Shown: positions 1 to 9,715 of the stretch, piece after piece
How positions within the stretch are numbered: the stretch's first letter is position 1
Layout: the number at the start of each line of letters is the position of its first letter
NCBI RefSeq assembly: GCF_039729145.1
Contig: NZ_CP155793.1
Coordinates: forward strand, 1,922,001 to 1,986,000
Reading direction: 5' to 3'
Length of the DNA stretch: 64,000 nt
Source: Microbacterium sp. SY138
Lineage (GTDB): Bacteria; Actinomycetota; Actinomycetes; Actinomycetales; Microbacteriaceae
Notes under the pieces: model-generated
Databases searched by the model: none
What the model saw: only the letters and a program-made list of their open reading frames with translations
What the model was told of the DNA's origin: nothing
Made by a program: the position numbers and the translations under genes

Positions 1-335
1 CCCGCATCATCGAGGATCGGCTCGTCGAGGACGGTACCCCGCTGGTTGGTCTGGCCCATCCGCCCGTTCGCCGAGGCGATGGTCGGGTCGACGAGGATCT
101 CGCCCGCGAAATCCCACGCCCCGTACAGACCGAGGTGCACGCGGAGCCACAGATCGCCTTCCGTCTCGAGGAACATCTGCTTGCCGACGGCCTGCACGCT
201 CACCGCCGCGCGCCCGTCGAGGACAGCGGCACCTTCGGCGAACCGGCCCTGCGGGCTGGAGGCGCTCAGCGTCTTGCCGACGAAGTTGCGGTCGAACTGA
301 CGAGCGATCCGGTGGACGGAATGACCCTCGGGCAT
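1..335 (-). CDS. Fpg/Nei-family DNA glycosylase, N-terminal part (cut by window edge)
   Basis: Base-excision-repair glycosylase/AP lyase that removes oxidised bases. About 111 N-terminal residues are visible. The protein begins MPEGHSVHRIAR, the family signature in which Pro2, exposed after Met removal, is the nucleophile and Glu3 assists. A glycine-rich beta-sandwich segment follows (NFVGKTLSASSPQGRF). The H2TH and zinc-finger parts lie beyond the left edge. Its ATG begins one base after the rpiB stop, so the two are probably co-transcribed. Nei-type (endonuclease VIII-like) is more likely than Fpg because of the EGHSVHR start, but the missing C-terminus prevents a firm choice. Confidence 0.85.
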   Translation of the reverse strand, partial: MPEGHSVHRIARQFDRNFVGKTLSASSPQGRFAEGAAVLDGRAAVSVQAVGKQMFLETEGDLWLRVHLGLYGAWDFAGEILVDPTIASANGRMGQTNQRGTVLDEPILDDA

Positions 336-336
336 C

Positions 337-822
337 TCAGGCCCGCGGGTCCGGGAGCAGGGAGCCGTCGCGTTCGAAGTCCGCGATCTGGCCGATGCGC
401 CGCACGTGACGCTCGTCTCCGGAGAACGGCGTCTCGATGAAACGGTCGATGAACGAGGTGACCTCGTCGTAGGTGTGCTGTCGTGCGCCGATGGAGATCA
501 CGTTGGCGTCGTTGTGCTCGCGGGCCAGTTCTGCCGTCGAGAGGTTCCACACGAGTGCGGCACGGACGCCTTCCACCTTGTTCGCAGCGATCTGCTCGCC
601 GTTTCCGGAACCTCCGAAGACCACACCCAGAGCTTCGACGCCCGCCCGCTGATCGGCGATGACCGCCTGAGCCGCGCGGATGCAGAACGCGGGGTAGTCG
701 TCGACCGCGTCGTACTCGATCGGACCGTGATCGACGACCTCGTGTCCGGCTGCGCGCAGATGTCCCTGCAGCTGGGTGGAGAAGTCGAGGCCCGCGTGGT
801 CGGTGGCGATGTGGATGCGCAT
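337..822 (-). CDS. rpiB: Ribose-5-phosphate isomerase B
   Basis: Interconverts ribose-5-phosphate and ribulose-5-phosphate in the non-oxidative pentose phosphate pathway. The 161-residue length is normal for RpiB. Visible motifs are TDHAG at 7-11, the phosphate-binding loop GSGNGE at 71-76 with Glu76 in the place where mycobacterial-type RpiB uses a glutamate base, and REHNDANV at 101-108. An ATG nine bases upstream is possible, but the hexamer TAGGAT at 830-835 ends exactly 7 bases before the ATG at 822, which fits leaderless transcription from the shorter start. It lies 38 bases downstream of the ferrochelatase and abuts the glycosylase gene. Confidence 0.93.
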   Translation of the reverse strand: MRIHIATDHAGLDFSTQLQGHLRAAGHEVVDHGPIEYDAVDDYPAFCIRAAQAVIADQRAGVEALGVVFGGSGNGEQIAANKVEGVRAALVWNLSTAELAREHNDANVISIGARQHTYDEVTSFIDRFIETPFSGDERHVRRIGQIADFERDGSLLPDPRA

Positions 823-860
823 GACTCCCATCCTAGAAGTGCGCGTGCATCACCGAGAGG

Positions 861-2045
861 TCACGGGGCGACACCGGCCGCGGCCGGCTTGAAGCCCGCG
901 CGGATGTTCTCGCAGCACCCGGGACGGCACACGTCGAAACCGCCAGGAAGAGAGGTGACATGCGCGCGCTCCTCGTTGGGACGGCCCTGGAGACGTTCCT
1001 CGATCAGGTCGACGATGCCCGTCACGAACGCGGGCGACACGCCCGGGGTGGGAGTGCGCGTGAAGGAGAGACCTGCTTCCTCCGCCGCCTCCGCCGCCTC
1101 GGTGTCGAGATCCCACAGGACCTCCATGTGATCGCTCATGAAGCCCACTGGTACGACGGCGACGGCCTTGCGACCGCGCTCGGGCAGCTCGCCGATCACG
1201 TCGCACACATCGGGCTCGAGCCACGGCTGCGAGGCGGGGCCGGAACGGGACTGGTAGACGAGTTCCCAGGACACATCGGCGGATGCCGGAACGGTCTGCC
1301 GCACGCGGTCCATCACCCAGGCGGCGACGGCGAGATGCTGTGCGGCGTACGCACCGCCTTCGCCCCAGTCGATGTCCCGTGCACCGGAGCGCTCGGCATC
1401 GGCCGTCGGGATGCTGTGCGTCGAGAAGAGGATCTGGATGTCGGCTGCGGCGACACCCTCGGCGAGGAAGCCTTCGACAGCCTCCCGCACGCCGGTCTCG
1501 AACGCTTCGACGAACCCCGGGTGATCGTAGAAGGGACGGATCTTGTCGATCGTCACGGTCTCGCCCAGGCCCGTCTCCTCGAGGATGCGGGCGAAGTCCT
1601 CGCGATACTGACGGCAACTGGAGAACGAGCTGTATGCACTGGTGGCGAAAGCCAGGAGGGTGTTGTGACCGTTGCCCGACGCCTCGGTGACGACCTCTTC
1701 CAGGTACGGGGCCCAGTTGCGGTTCCCCCAGTAGACAGGGAGCGTGATGCCTCGCTCGACCAGGGCGTTCTCGAGCGCCTGCTTGAGCACACGGTTCTGC
1801 CCGTTGATCGGGCTCACTCCGCCGAAGTGACGATAGTGGTGTGCAACCTCTTCGAGTCGTTCGTCGGGGATGCCGCGCCCGCGCGTCACATTCCGGAGGA
1901 ACGGGATCACGTCTTCCTGACCCTCCGGCCCGCCGAATCCGGCGAGAAGGATCGCGTCGTAGGCGACCGGCGTGGTCACGAAGGGCGCACCGCCGGAGGC
2001 AGCAGGCGAAGCAAAGGGAACGACATTCGGCTCGATCGCAGTCAC
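861..2045 (-). CDS. hemH: Ferrochelatase, probably coproporphyrin ferrochelatase (CpfC type)
   Basis: Inserts ferrous iron into a porphyrin in haem synthesis; actinobacteria normally use coproporphyrin III as the substrate. The protein has 394 residues from a GTG preceded by two purine-rich ribosome binding sites. Motifs include ILLAGFGGPEG at the N-terminus, HFGGVSPINGQNR around 73-85 and FSTHSIP carrying the iron-site histidine. Cys144 (SSCRQYRED) and the C-terminal Cys373, Cys377 and Cys378 (CRPGCC) match the positions where actinobacterial ferrochelatases hold a [2Fe-2S] cluster. Divergent from pepN. Upstream in-frame ATGs exist but lack conservation-like sequence. Confidence 0.93.
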   Translation of the reverse strand: MTAIEPNVVPFASPAASGGAPFVTTPVAYDAILLAGFGGPEGQEDVIPFLRNVTRGRGIPDERLEEVAHHYRHFGGVSPINGQNRVLKQALENALVERGITLPVYWGNRNWAPYLEEVVTEASGNGHNTLLAFATSAYSSFSSCRQYREDFARILEETGLGETVTIDKIRPFYDHPGFVEAFETGVREAVEGFLAEGVAAADIQILFSTHSIPTADAERSGARDIDWGEGGAYAAQHLAVAAWVMDRVRQTVPASADVSWELVYQSRSGPASQPWLEPDVCDVIGELPERGRKAVAVVPVGFMSDHMEVLWDLDTEAAEAAEEAGLSFTRTPTPGVSPAFVTGIVDLIEERLQGRPNEERAHVTSLPGGFDVCRPGCCENIRAGFKPAAAGVAP

Positions 2046-2224
2046 CCCTCCATCCTCCCACCTCGGCGGAGTGCGGGAGTGCGCGCATTCACCGTTTCTA
2101 TCCGTTTCCGTTCCTGCGCCGCTGCGAGAGGGCATCCGTCGCACTGGCGTAGGCTGTCAGGGTTGCCGTCGGCGCCAACTGCGCCCAGCCCCGGTGACAT
2201 CCCCTCACCCCTGGGAGTACAGCT

Positions 2225-4777
2225 GTGCCTGGAGAGAACCTCACCCGCATCGAAGCGCAGGAGCGCCGCGACGTCGTCGACACTCAGTCCTATGAAGTCG
2301 CCCTCGATCTGACCAAGGGCGCCGAAGTGTTCGGCTCCCGCAGCGTGGTGCGCTTCACCGCGACACCGGAGGGCTTCACCTTCATCGACCTCATCGCCCG
2401 CGAGGTGCGCGAGATCTCGCTCAACGGCGAGCAGTTGGACCCGAACGAGGTCTTCGCCGACTCGCGCATCGCGCTCACCGGGCTGCAGGCCGAGAACGTC
2501 CTCGTCGTGGACGCCGACTGCGAATACACCAACACGGGAGAAGGACTGCACCGCTTCGTCGACCCCGTCGACGGGGAGGTCTACCTCTACTCCCAGTTCG
2601 AGGTGCCCGACACGCGCCGCGTGTTCGCGGTCTTCGAGCAGCCCGACCTCAAGGCGACGTTCCAGTTCACCGTGACGGCACCGGCCGCGTGGAAGGTCGT
2701 CTCCAACTCCCCCACGCCCGAGCCCATCGTGCACGACGACGACGTCACCGCCACCTGGGGCTTCGAGCCGACCCCGCGCATCTCGTCGTACATCACCGCA
2801 CTCGTCGCCGGACCGTATGAATCGACCTTCTCGGAGCTGACGAGCGCCTCCGGCCGTGTCATCCCGCTGGGCGTGTACGGCCGCAAGAGCCTGTGGCAGC
2901 ACCTCGACGCCGACTACATCTTCGACAAGACGCGCGAGGGCTTCGCCTACTTCGAGTCGAAGTTCGGCGTGCCGTACCCGTTCGCCAAGTACGACCAGCT
3001 CTTCGTGCCGGAGTTCAACGCCGGCGCCATGGAGAACGCGGGAGCGGTCACCTTCACCGAGACCTACGTCTTCCGCAGCAAGGTGACGGATGCTGTCAAG
3101 GAGCGCCGCGTCGTCACGATCCTGCACGAGCTCGCCCACATGTGGTTCGGTGACCTCGTCACCATGAAGTGGTGGAACGACCTCTGGCTGAACGAGTCGT
3201 TCGCTGAGTGGGCGTCGACCATCGCCACCGCCGAGGCCACCGAGTGGACCGAGGCGTGGACCACGTTCAACGCCATGGAGAAGACCTGGGCCTACCGCCA
3301 GGACCAGCTCCCATCCACTCACCCGATCGTCGCCGAGATCAACGACCTCGAAGACGTGCAGGTGAACTTCGACGGCATCACATACGCCAAGGGCGGTTCC
3401 GTCCTGAAGCAGCTCGCCGCCTGGGTCGGCATCGAGGCGTTCTTCGCGGGCGTGTCGCAGTACTTCCAGAAGCACTCCTGGGGCAACACCGAGCTGAGCG
3501 ACCTGCTCTCCGAGCTGGAAGCCACCAGCGGCCGTGACCTCGGTTCCTGGTCGAAGAAGTGGCTGGAGACCGCCGGCGTGAACACGCTCGAGCCGGTCAT
3601 CGCAGAGGACCACGATGGAAAGATCTCGCGCTTCGCGATCACGCAGACCGCGCCGGCGGACTACCCGACGATTCGTCCGCACCGGCTCGGAATCGGCTTC
3701 TACACGCTGACCGACGGTTCGCTCACGCGCACGCACTACCTCGAGGTCGACGTCGACGGCGACCGCACCGAGGTGCCCGAGCTGCAGGGTCTCGCCCGGC
3801 CCGACCTCGTGCTGCTCAACGACAACGATCTCGCCTACGCGAAGATCCGCCTCGACGAGAAGTCGCTCGCCACCGCGATCGCGCACCTCGCCGACATCCA
3901 CGACCCGCTCGCCCGCTCGCTCGTCTGGGGTGCCGCGTGGGATCAGACCCGCGACGCCGAGACCGGCGCCTCGGAGTACCTCGACCTCGTGCTGGGGAAC
4001 ATCGGTCGCGAGACCGAGTCGACGACGGTGCGCACCACGCTCGCCCAGCTGCGCACTGCGGCGACGCTGTACGTCACGCCGGCCGACCGCGAGGCGGCGC
4101 GGCTGAAGATCGCCGACGGCCTGTGGAGTCTCGCGGAGTCCGCCGAGCCGGGCAGCGACAGCCAGCTGCAGTTCGTCACCGCCTTCGCCAACGCGCTGGT
4201 CACCCCGGAGCATGCCGGCATCATCGGGCGTCTGCGCTCCGGCGAGGACACTCTGCCCGGGCTCGAGATCGATGCCGACCTGAACTGGCAGCTCCTCGTG
4301 GGCCTCGCCACGATCGGCGCGACGGATGCCGCGACCATCGATGCCGCTCTCGCCGCGGACAACACCGCCAAGGGCGGGGAGTTCGCGGCACAGGCCCGCG
4401 CCTCTCTCCCGGACTCGGCGTCGAAGAAGGCCGCATGGGCGTCGCTCATCGAGCGCGATGACGCCCCGAACACGATCGTCCGCTCGGCGGCACTCGGCTT
4501 CACGCACCCGTCCGGAGCAGCGGTGCTGAGCGAGTTCGTCCCCGCGTACTTCGACATGCTGCTCCCCGTCTGGGAGTCGCGCACCTATCAGATCGCGCAG
4601 TACCTGATCGTCGGGCTCTTCCCGACGGCTCTGGCCGACATCGCCCTCCGCGACGCGACCCGCGGCTGGCTGGCCGCCCACCAGGACGCTGCACCGGCAC
4701 TGCGCCGACTCGTGCTCGAGAATCTGGCCGATGTCGAACGGGCGCTCGCTGCGCAGGCGCGCGACGCCGAGGACTGA
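2225..4777 (+). CDS. pepN: Aminopeptidase N (M1 family metallopeptidase)
   Basis: Cytoplasmic zinc aminopeptidase that removes N-terminal residues from peptides. The 850-residue length is typical of the actinobacterial PepN. GAMEN, the exopeptidase substrate-binding motif, is at 267-271. HELAH at 301-305 with Glu324 forms HExxH-x18-E, giving all three zinc ligands and the catalytic glutamate. A long helical ERAP1-like C-terminal domain follows. The start is GTG with GGGAG seven bases upstream. A possible -10 (TAGGCT, 2150-2155) lies about 70 bases before the start, so this gene has a leader, unlike many neighbours. A strong hairpin follows at 4794-4869. Confidence 0.96.
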   Translation: MPGENLTRIEAQERRDVVDTQSYEVALDLTKGAEVFGSRSVVRFTATPEGFTFIDLIAREVREISLNGEQLDPNEVFADSRIALTGLQAENVLVVDADCEYTNTGEGLHRFVDPVDGEVYLYSQFEVPDTRRVFAVFEQPDLKATFQFTVTAPAAWKVVSNSPTPEPIVHDDDVTATWGFEPTPRISSYITALVAGPYESTFSELTSASGRVIPLGVYGRKSLWQHLDADYIFDKTREGFAYFESKFGVPYPFAKYDQLFVPEFNAGAMENAGAVTFTETYVFRSKVTDAVKERRVVTILHELAHMWFGDLVTMKWWNDLWLNESFAEWASTIATAEATEWTEAWTTFNAMEKTWAYRQDQLPSTHPIVAEINDLEDVQVNFDGITYAKGGSVLKQLAAWVGIEAFFAGVSQYFQKHSWGNTELSDLLSELEATSGRDLGSWSKKWLETAGVNTLEPVIAEDHDGKISRFAITQTAPADYPTIRPHRLGIGFYTLTDGSLTRTHYLEVDVDGDRTEVPELQGLARPDLVLLNDNDLAYAKIRLDEKSLATAIAHLADIHDPLARSLVWGAAWDQTRDAETGASEYLDLVLGNIGRETESTTVRTTLAQLRTAATLYVTPADREAARLKIADGLWSLAESAEPGSDSQLQFVTAFANALVTPEHAGIIGRLRSGEDTLPGLEIDADLNWQLLVGLATIGATDAATIDAALAADNTAKGGEFAAQARASLPDSASKKAAWASLIERDDAPNTIVRSAALGFTHPSGAAVLSEFVPAYFDMLLPVWESRTYQIAQYLIVGLFPTALADIALRDATRGWLAAHQDAAPALRRLVLENLADVERALAAQARDAED

Positions 4778-4793
4778 TACCGGAGTACATCCG

Positions 4794-4869
4794 AAACGGA
4801 GACCATCTGTCTCGCCCTGGGAGTGTCCACACCACGACACGCCCCGGCTGAGGCAGATGGTCTCCGTTT
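4794..4869. terminator. Long inverted repeat between pepN and mscS
   Basis: Perfect 16-base arms (4794-4809 and 4854-4869) surround a 44-base spacer. Allowing one mismatch and one bulge, the pairing extends to about 23 bases. The right arm runs straight into TTTTCG, so it can act as a terminator for pepN, but the spacer is much longer than in the compact hairpins elsewhere in the window. It may instead be a dispersed palindromic repeat. Confidence 0.6.
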
Positions 4870-4928
4870 TCGCGTGCGGCATCCACCACCCAGCCCGCAC
4901 AGAGGCCCGATCGCTAGGATCGGTGGTG

Positions 4929-6002
4929 ATGATGATCCCCTCCACGACAGACACTCCCCCCGACCCCGTGCCGCTTCCCGACTGGGTGACGGCGCTGCTC
5001 GGCTGGCTCGGAGCGGCCGGCATGAAGGTGCTCGCCGTCGCGATCATCATCGTGTCGTGCGTGGTGATCGGCCTCGTGCTTCGCGTCGTCATCCGGCGCG
5101 TGGTGCACCGCATCGTCGACAGCGCCAAGAACAAGGCGTCCGTCGACGACACACAGGCGCTCGAGCGCTCGCCACTTGCCGACATGCGACTGGTGCAGCG
5201 CACCCGCACCCTCGGTACGATCCTGCAGAACATCGTCAACGTGATGCTGGTCGTGATCGCGATCGTGCTCATCGTGAACGCCATCGACAACAGCCTGCTC
5301 GGTTCGCTCACCCTCCTCACCGCCGCCGTCGGTGCCGGCCTCGGTTTCGGCGCCCAGAACATCGTCAAGGATGTGCTCAACGGGATCTTCATCGTCGCGG
5401 AGGACCAGATCGGTATCGGCGATGTGGTCGACCTCGGTCTCGCGAGCGGTGTGGTCGAGTACGTCAGCGTGCGCATCACGCAGGTGCGCGACGTCAACGG
5501 AACCCTCTGGTACGTGCGCAACGGCGAGGTCACCCGCATCGGCAACATGTCACAGGGATGGGCACGCTCCATCATCGACATCGGGGTGCCGGCGGACTCG
5601 GACCTCGAACAGGTCGAGCACATCATGCTCGAGACCGCGCAAGGGCTGTCGAAAGATCCGAAGTGGCGCACCCGCATCATCGAGAAACCGGAGCTGTGGG
5701 GGCTCGAATCCATCGACGGCGATGCGCTCGTCGTCCGCATCGTCATCAAGGCCCGTGCGAACGCGAAGGACGACGTGGCCCAAGAGCTGCGTCGTCGCTT
5801 GCGTGCCGCGCTCCTCGAGAAGGAGATCGGCGTGCCCCGGATGGTCGATGTGGTGCCGACGGGGCTCGACGGCGCCCGTCGGGTACGAGGAGCGAACCCA
5901 CCCAGGACCCGTCCGAACGCGGTCACGGGCGTGCCGATCATCCCCGATCGTGGGATCTGGCGCCGCAAGAAGCCGAATGATGACGGGAGCCCTCAGAAGT
6001 GA
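4929..6002 (+). CDS. Small-conductance mechanosensitive channel, MscS family
   Basis: Inner-membrane channel that opens on membrane tension and protects against hypo-osmotic shock. The protein has 357 residues. Transmembrane helices lie near 20-50 and 95-125. The pore-lining TM3 stretch is glycine/alanine rich and leads into [16 protein letters not shown], then the beta domain with [13 protein letters not shown], a close match to the MscS signature. The C-terminal 35 residues are basic and cytoplasmic. Start choice: tandem GTG and ATG codons run from 4923 to 4934. AGGA at 4916-4919 suits ATG 4929, but TAGGAT at 4915-4920 could also drive leaderless use of GTG 4926. Overlaps glbO by GTGA. Confidence 0.92.
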   Translation: MMIPSTTDTPPDPVPLPDWVTALLGWLGAAGMKVLAVAIIIVSCVVIGLVLRVVIRRVVHRIVDSAKNKASVDDTQALERSPLADMRLVQRTRTLGTILQNIVNVMLVVIAIVLIVNAIDNSLLGSLTLLTAAVGAGLGFGAQNIVKDVLNGIFIVAEDQIGIGDVVDLGLASGVVEYVSVRITQVRDVNGTLWYVRNGEVTRIGNMSQGWARSIIDIGVPADSDLEQVEHIMLETAQGLSKDPKWRTRIIEKPELWGLESIDGDALVVRIVIKARANAKDDVAQELRRRLRAALLEKEIGVPRMVDVVPTGLDGARRVRGANPPRTRPNAVTGVPIIPDRGIWRRKKPNDDGSPQK

Positions 6003-6448
6003 CGTTCTACGACGAGATCGGCGGGCATGAGACCTTTCGGAAGATCGTCTCGGTGTTCTACCGCGAGGTCGCGCTCGACCCCGTGATGAAGCCGATGTAC
6101 CCCGAGGAGGATCTCGGACCGGCGGAGGATCGGCTCCGGATGTTCCTCGAGCAGTACTGGGGAGGGCCGACGACCTATGGCGAGACGCGAGGGCACCCGC
6201 GACTCCGCATGCGACACATGCCCTTCCACATCGACGCCGATGCCCGCGATCGTTGGCTTCGTCACATGAGGACCGCGGTGGACGAGGCGCAGTTGTCTCC
6301 TCTGCACGAAACGACGCTGTGGGACTACCTGGAGCGCGCCGCCTATGCCATGGTGAACACACTCGAGCCTTCCGGCATCGGCGCCGGTCCCGGCGGCCGT
6401 CCCACGCTCGAGACCCGCTCACGTCAGGAATCAACGGAGAACTCATGA
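5999..6448 (+). CDS. glbO: Truncated haemoglobin, group II (GlbO-like)
   Basis: Single-domain 2-on-2 globin that binds haem and oxygen. The 149 residues begin [16 protein letters not shown], and the block [20 protein letters not shown] followed by RHMPF places the proximal histidine in the [11 protein letters not shown] segment. The tryptophan of WLRHM matches the conserved WG8 of group II proteins. The GTG start overlaps the mscS stop and the stop overlaps the next gene's ATG, so translation of the three genes is coupled. The last 20 or so residues are polar and probably disordered. Cytoplasmic; likely role in oxygen handling or nitric oxide and peroxide tolerance. Confidence 0.92.
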   Translation: MTFYDEIGGHETFRKIVSVFYREVALDPVMKPMYPEEDLGPAEDRLRMFLEQYWGGPTTYGETRGHPRLRMRHMPFHIDADARDRWLRHMRTAVDEAQLSPLHETTLWDYLERAAYAMVNTLEPSGIGAGPGGRPTLETRSRQESTENS

Positions 6449-8109
6449 CGACAACGCCCCTGTCCACAGACGTCCTGGTGATCGGATGGGGGTTGGCCGG
6501 CCTGGTGGCCGCCGCAGAAGCGCTCGCGGGTGGGAGACGCGTGATCGTCGTCGACCAGGAGCCACGCACGAACCTCGGTGGACAGGCGTGGTGGTCCTTC
6601 GGCGGTCTGTTCTTCATCGACTCCCCCGAGCAGCGGCGCTTCGGCATCAAGGACTCCCTGGAACTCGCCACTCAGGACTGGTTCGGAAACGCCGGCTTCG
6701 ACCGGCCGGAGGACGAGTGGCCTCGCCGTTGGGCCGAGGCCTACCTGCAGTTCGCTGCCGGCGAGAAGCGCGCCTGGTTGCGAGAGCGCGGCGTCGGTTT
6801 CTTCCCGGTGGTGGGCTGGGCTGAGCGAGGAGGCTACGGCGCCATCGGTCCCGGCAACTCCGTCCCGCGGTTCCACATCACCTGGGGTACCGGTCCGGGG
6901 ATCGTGGCCCCTTTCGCGGCGGCTGTCGAACAGGGCGAGCGGGAGGGACGGCTCACGGTCCTCCCCCGACACCGCGTGACGGAACTGCTCGCGGTGGACG
7001 GGACCGTCACCGGAGCGCGAGGCGACGTCCTCGCGACGAGCGGATCCAGCCGCGGTGTGCCGTCCTCCCGCGACGTCATCGGCGAGTTCGAGATCACGGC
7101 GACGGCGACCATCGTCTCGTCGGGCGGCATCGGAGGAAACCACGACCTCGTCCGCGCAGCCTGGCCGGCGCGCCTCGGTACCGCGCCGGAGCACATGCTC
7201 ACCGGGGTACCGGCATACGTCGACGGATCGATGCACGGTGTGAGCGAAGCTGCCGGCGCCCGGCTGATCAACGGCGACCGGATGTGGCACTACGTCGAAG
7301 GCATCACGAACTGGGACCCGGTGTGGCCGTCACACGGCATCCGTATCCTCCCCGGCCCCTCCTCGCTCTGGCTCGACGCGACGGGTAAACGACTCCCTGT
7401 CCCCCTGTTTCCCGGATTCGACACCCTCGGAACGCTGGAGCACCTGCGCACGACCGGTCACGACCATTCCTGGTTCGTCACGTCACGCCAGATCGTCGAG
7501 AAGGAATTCGCACTTTCCGGCAGCGAGCAGAATCCCGATCTCACCGGCAAGGACGTCGGTCTCCTGGTGAGATCGCGCCTGGCCAAGGGACCGACCGGGC
7601 CTGTGCAGTCGTTTCTCGACGAGGGCGAGGACTTCATCGTGGAGAACGACCTGGAAACGCTGCTCGAACAGATGCAGCGGCATCCGGGCGGGGAGCTCCT
7701 CGACATCGACAACGTCCGGCGCGAGGTGCTCGCCCGCGACCGCGAGATGCAGAACGATTTCACGAAGGATGCGCAGATCGGGATGCTCCGATCGATGCGC
7801 AGCTACCGGGGCGACAAGCTGATCCGTACCGCTGCACCGCATCGTCTCCAGGATCCTGCGGCCGGACCGCTCGTCGCCGTGAAGCTGCACGTGCTCACGC
7901 GGAAGTCTCTGGGCGGAATCAACACCGACCTCGAGGGCCGCGCTCTGAACCCGGCCGGAGAGCCGATCCCGGGGCTCTATGCGGCAGGCGAGGCGAGCGG
8001 CTTCGGTGGCGGGGGCGTGCACGGCTACCGGGCCCTCGAAGGCACGTTCCTCGGCGGTTGCCTGTTCTCGGGACGGACGGCGGGGCGGGCAGCGGCACTC
8101 GCGGGCTGA
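6445..8109 (+). CDS. FAD-binding dehydrogenase (3-ketosteroid-dehydrogenase-like / fumarate reductase flavoprotein family)
   Basis: Predicted FAD-dependent oxidoreductase of 554 residues. The N-terminal dinucleotide fold is visible as [19 protein letters not shown] at 9-27, followed by VVDQEP at the end of beta-2. Near the C-terminus [20 protein letters not shown] and [15 protein letters not shown] close the FAD site. This matches the orphan FAD-binding dehydrogenase group related to KstD, whose substrate is usually unknown, so no steroid activity is claimed. The ATG overlaps the glbO stop (ATGA) with GGAG five bases upstream. Co-expression with a globin suggests a redox context. Confidence 0.88.
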   Translation: MTTTPLSTDVLVIGWGLAGLVAAAEALAGGRRVIVVDQEPRTNLGGQAWWSFGGLFFIDSPEQRRFGIKDSLELATQDWFGNAGFDRPEDEWPRRWAEAYLQFAAGEKRAWLRERGVGFFPVVGWAERGGYGAIGPGNSVPRFHITWGTGPGIVAPFAAAVEQGEREGRLTVLPRHRVTELLAVDGTVTGARGDVLATSGSSRGVPSSRDVIGEFEITATATIVSSGGIGGNHDLVRAAWPARLGTAPEHMLTGVPAYVDGSMHGVSEAAGARLINGDRMWHYVEGITNWDPVWPSHGIRILPGPSSLWLDATGKRLPVPLFPGFDTLGTLEHLRTTGHDHSWFVTSRQIVEKEFALSGSEQNPDLTGKDVGLLVRSRLAKGPTGPVQSFLDEGEDFIVENDLETLLEQMQRHPGGELLDIDNVRREVLARDREMQNDFTKDAQIGMLRSMRSYRGDKLIRTAAPHRLQDPAAGPLVAVKLHVLTRKSLGGINTDLEGRALNPAGEPIPGLYAAGEASGFGGGGVHGYRALEGTFLGGCLFSGRTAGRAAALAG

Positions 8110-8242
8110 GGCACGTTCCGAGAGCGCCGGTTCCAGCTTTCCGGATGATGCCGTTCCGGGGCTCCCTCCTGCCTGTTCGGGCTACCCCGAAGAAGTGTGT
8201 GCGTCACTCGAATCGCTCGATGTTCGTCCCTACTGTGGGCTC

Positions 8243-9715
8243 GTGCGCCTCCTCCCCGTTCTCGGTCTCCTGTCCGTTCTGATCCCGGGCACCGCGGTTC
8301 CCGCCGCCGCGACTTCCGCCCCACTCTCCTCCGACGCCACCGTGCAGGCCTACGTGGATGCGTTCGCGACACCGGGCATAGCTGCGGCGGTGGTCTCCGA
8401 CGGAGGCGTCGAGCTGATCGTGCGCGGTCGGGATGGGGACGGGCGCACGATCACCCCGCACACGCTGTTTCGGATCGCTTCGATGAGCAAGTCGATGACG
8501 GCCACGGCGGTCATGCTGCTCGTTCAGGACAGCAAGATCGCGCTCGACGACCGGGTGATCGACACACTGCCGGAGTTCACCATGGCCGACGAGCGCTATG
8601 AGGAGGTCACGATACGGCAGCTGCTGTCGCACACCTCCGGACTCTCGCTGCGAACCAACCCCGAGTTCGCGCTCCCCGCACCACGGACGACCGAGGCGGT
8701 CGTGGCCGAGCTCCGCGATCGGCGGCTGGTGGCCGAGCCCGGCGCCCGATTCGAGTATCACAACACCAATTACTCGATCGCGGCGCGCGTCGTCGAAGTC
8801 GTCTCCGGCCAGTCGCTGGACGACTTCCTCCGGCAGCGCCTCTTCGTCCCGCTCGGCATGCTCGACACACGGAGCGTCGTTGCCTGCGATCAGGCGGTCG
8901 ACCGACTCGCCCCCGGCTTCTCCGTCGTACTCGGACTCGCCTACGTCATGCCGGAGATGCCCGGACGCTGCGGGGGGAACGGAGGTGTGGTGTCTACGCT
9001 CGCCGACATGGTGCGGTGGCTTCGGTTCCAGCAGGGCGATGTCGGAGCGGGCGTCCTGGATCGCATACTGCTCGAGGAGCTCCATGCCTCTCAGCGGGGC
9101 GCGGAGTCCTACGCCCTCGGCTGGCAACGCGCCGCTCCGGGCGGAGGCGACGCCCCCGGCTTCGTCTCCCACGGCGGCACATTGGCCACGTTCACCGGTT
9201 CGATGGCATTCGCTCCCGAGACGGGCCGAGCGGCAGTGGTGCTGACGAACGGCGTCGGCTCCCCCGGCGAGCTGGTGCAGAACCTGATCGACGGTGCCGG
9301 CGGGGTGGCGACGAAGCCGTATGAGAATCCGCTGAACATCGTCAACGGGATCCTGTCGGCTCTCGCTGTGATCGCTCTGATCCTTCTCCTGGTGACCGCA
9401 CTTCGTGCTCCGCGGTGGGCGGCGCGGAGACGCGCAGCGCGAAGACCACGCGTCTGGCTTCGTCTGGTCCCGCTGACGCTCGTCATCGTGGTGGGCCTGT
9501 TCGTCCCGCTCGCACCGGCATTGCTCGGAGGATCGGTCGAATGGCAGTACTGGGTATTCGACCTCTGGCTGTTCCCGCTCCTCGACGTTCTCGGGATCGT
9601 GCTCGTGCTGGGGGGAATCAGTGCTCTGGTGAGCAGGATCGTCGCGCTCCGAGTCGTGCCGGTCGCGTTACGGGGACGCCTGCGCGCTTCGCGTCAGTCG
9701 AGCACGCCGGTCTGA
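8243..9715 (+). CDS. Serine hydrolase, beta-lactamase/class C family, with C-terminal membrane helices
   Basis: Exported penicillin-binding-protein-like hydrolase of 490 residues. A signal peptide covers about residues 1-25. The acylation motif SMSK is at 80-83 with Ser80 as nucleophile, YHN in EYHNTNYS is the second motif, and HGG (SHGGTLATFTG) takes the place of KTG. After about residue 355 come three hydrophobic segments, so the catalytic domain is tethered outside the membrane. The start is GTG: TACTGT at 8231-8236 ends exactly 6 bases before it and there is no ribosome binding site, which points to leaderless transcription. It overlaps the convergent gene's stop by 22 bases. Substrate unknown. 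Confidence 0.87.
   Translation: MRLLPVLGLLSVLIPGTAVPAAATSAPLSSDATVQAYVDAFATPGIAAAVVSDGGVELIVRGRDGDGRTITPHTLFRIASMSKSMTATAVMLLVQDSKIALDDRVIDTLPEFTMADERYEEVTIRQLLSHTSGLSLRTNPEFALPAPRTTEAVVAELRDRRLVAEPGARFEYHNTNYSIAARVVEVVSGQSLDDFLRQRLFVPLGMLDTRSVVACDQAVDRLAPGFSVVLGLAYVMPEMPGRCGGNGGVVSTLADMVRWLRFQQGDVGAGVLDRILLEELHASQRGAESYALGWQRAAPGGGDAPGFVSHGGTLATFTGSMAFAPETGRAAVVLTNGVGSPGELVQNLIDGAGGVATKPYENPLNIVNGILSALAVIALILLLVTALRAPRWAARRRAARRPRVWLRLVPLTLVIVVGLFVPLAPALLGGSVEWQYWVFDLWLFPLLDVLGIVLVLGGISALVSRIVALRVVPVALRGRLRASRQSSTPV

Noticed and set aside
2042..5968. A 1308-codon open frame on the minus strand opposite pepN and mscS
   Set aside because: It is antisense to two well-supported genes, has low-complexity Arg/Val/Gly/Asp composition typical of a mirrored GC-rich frame, and shows no motif.
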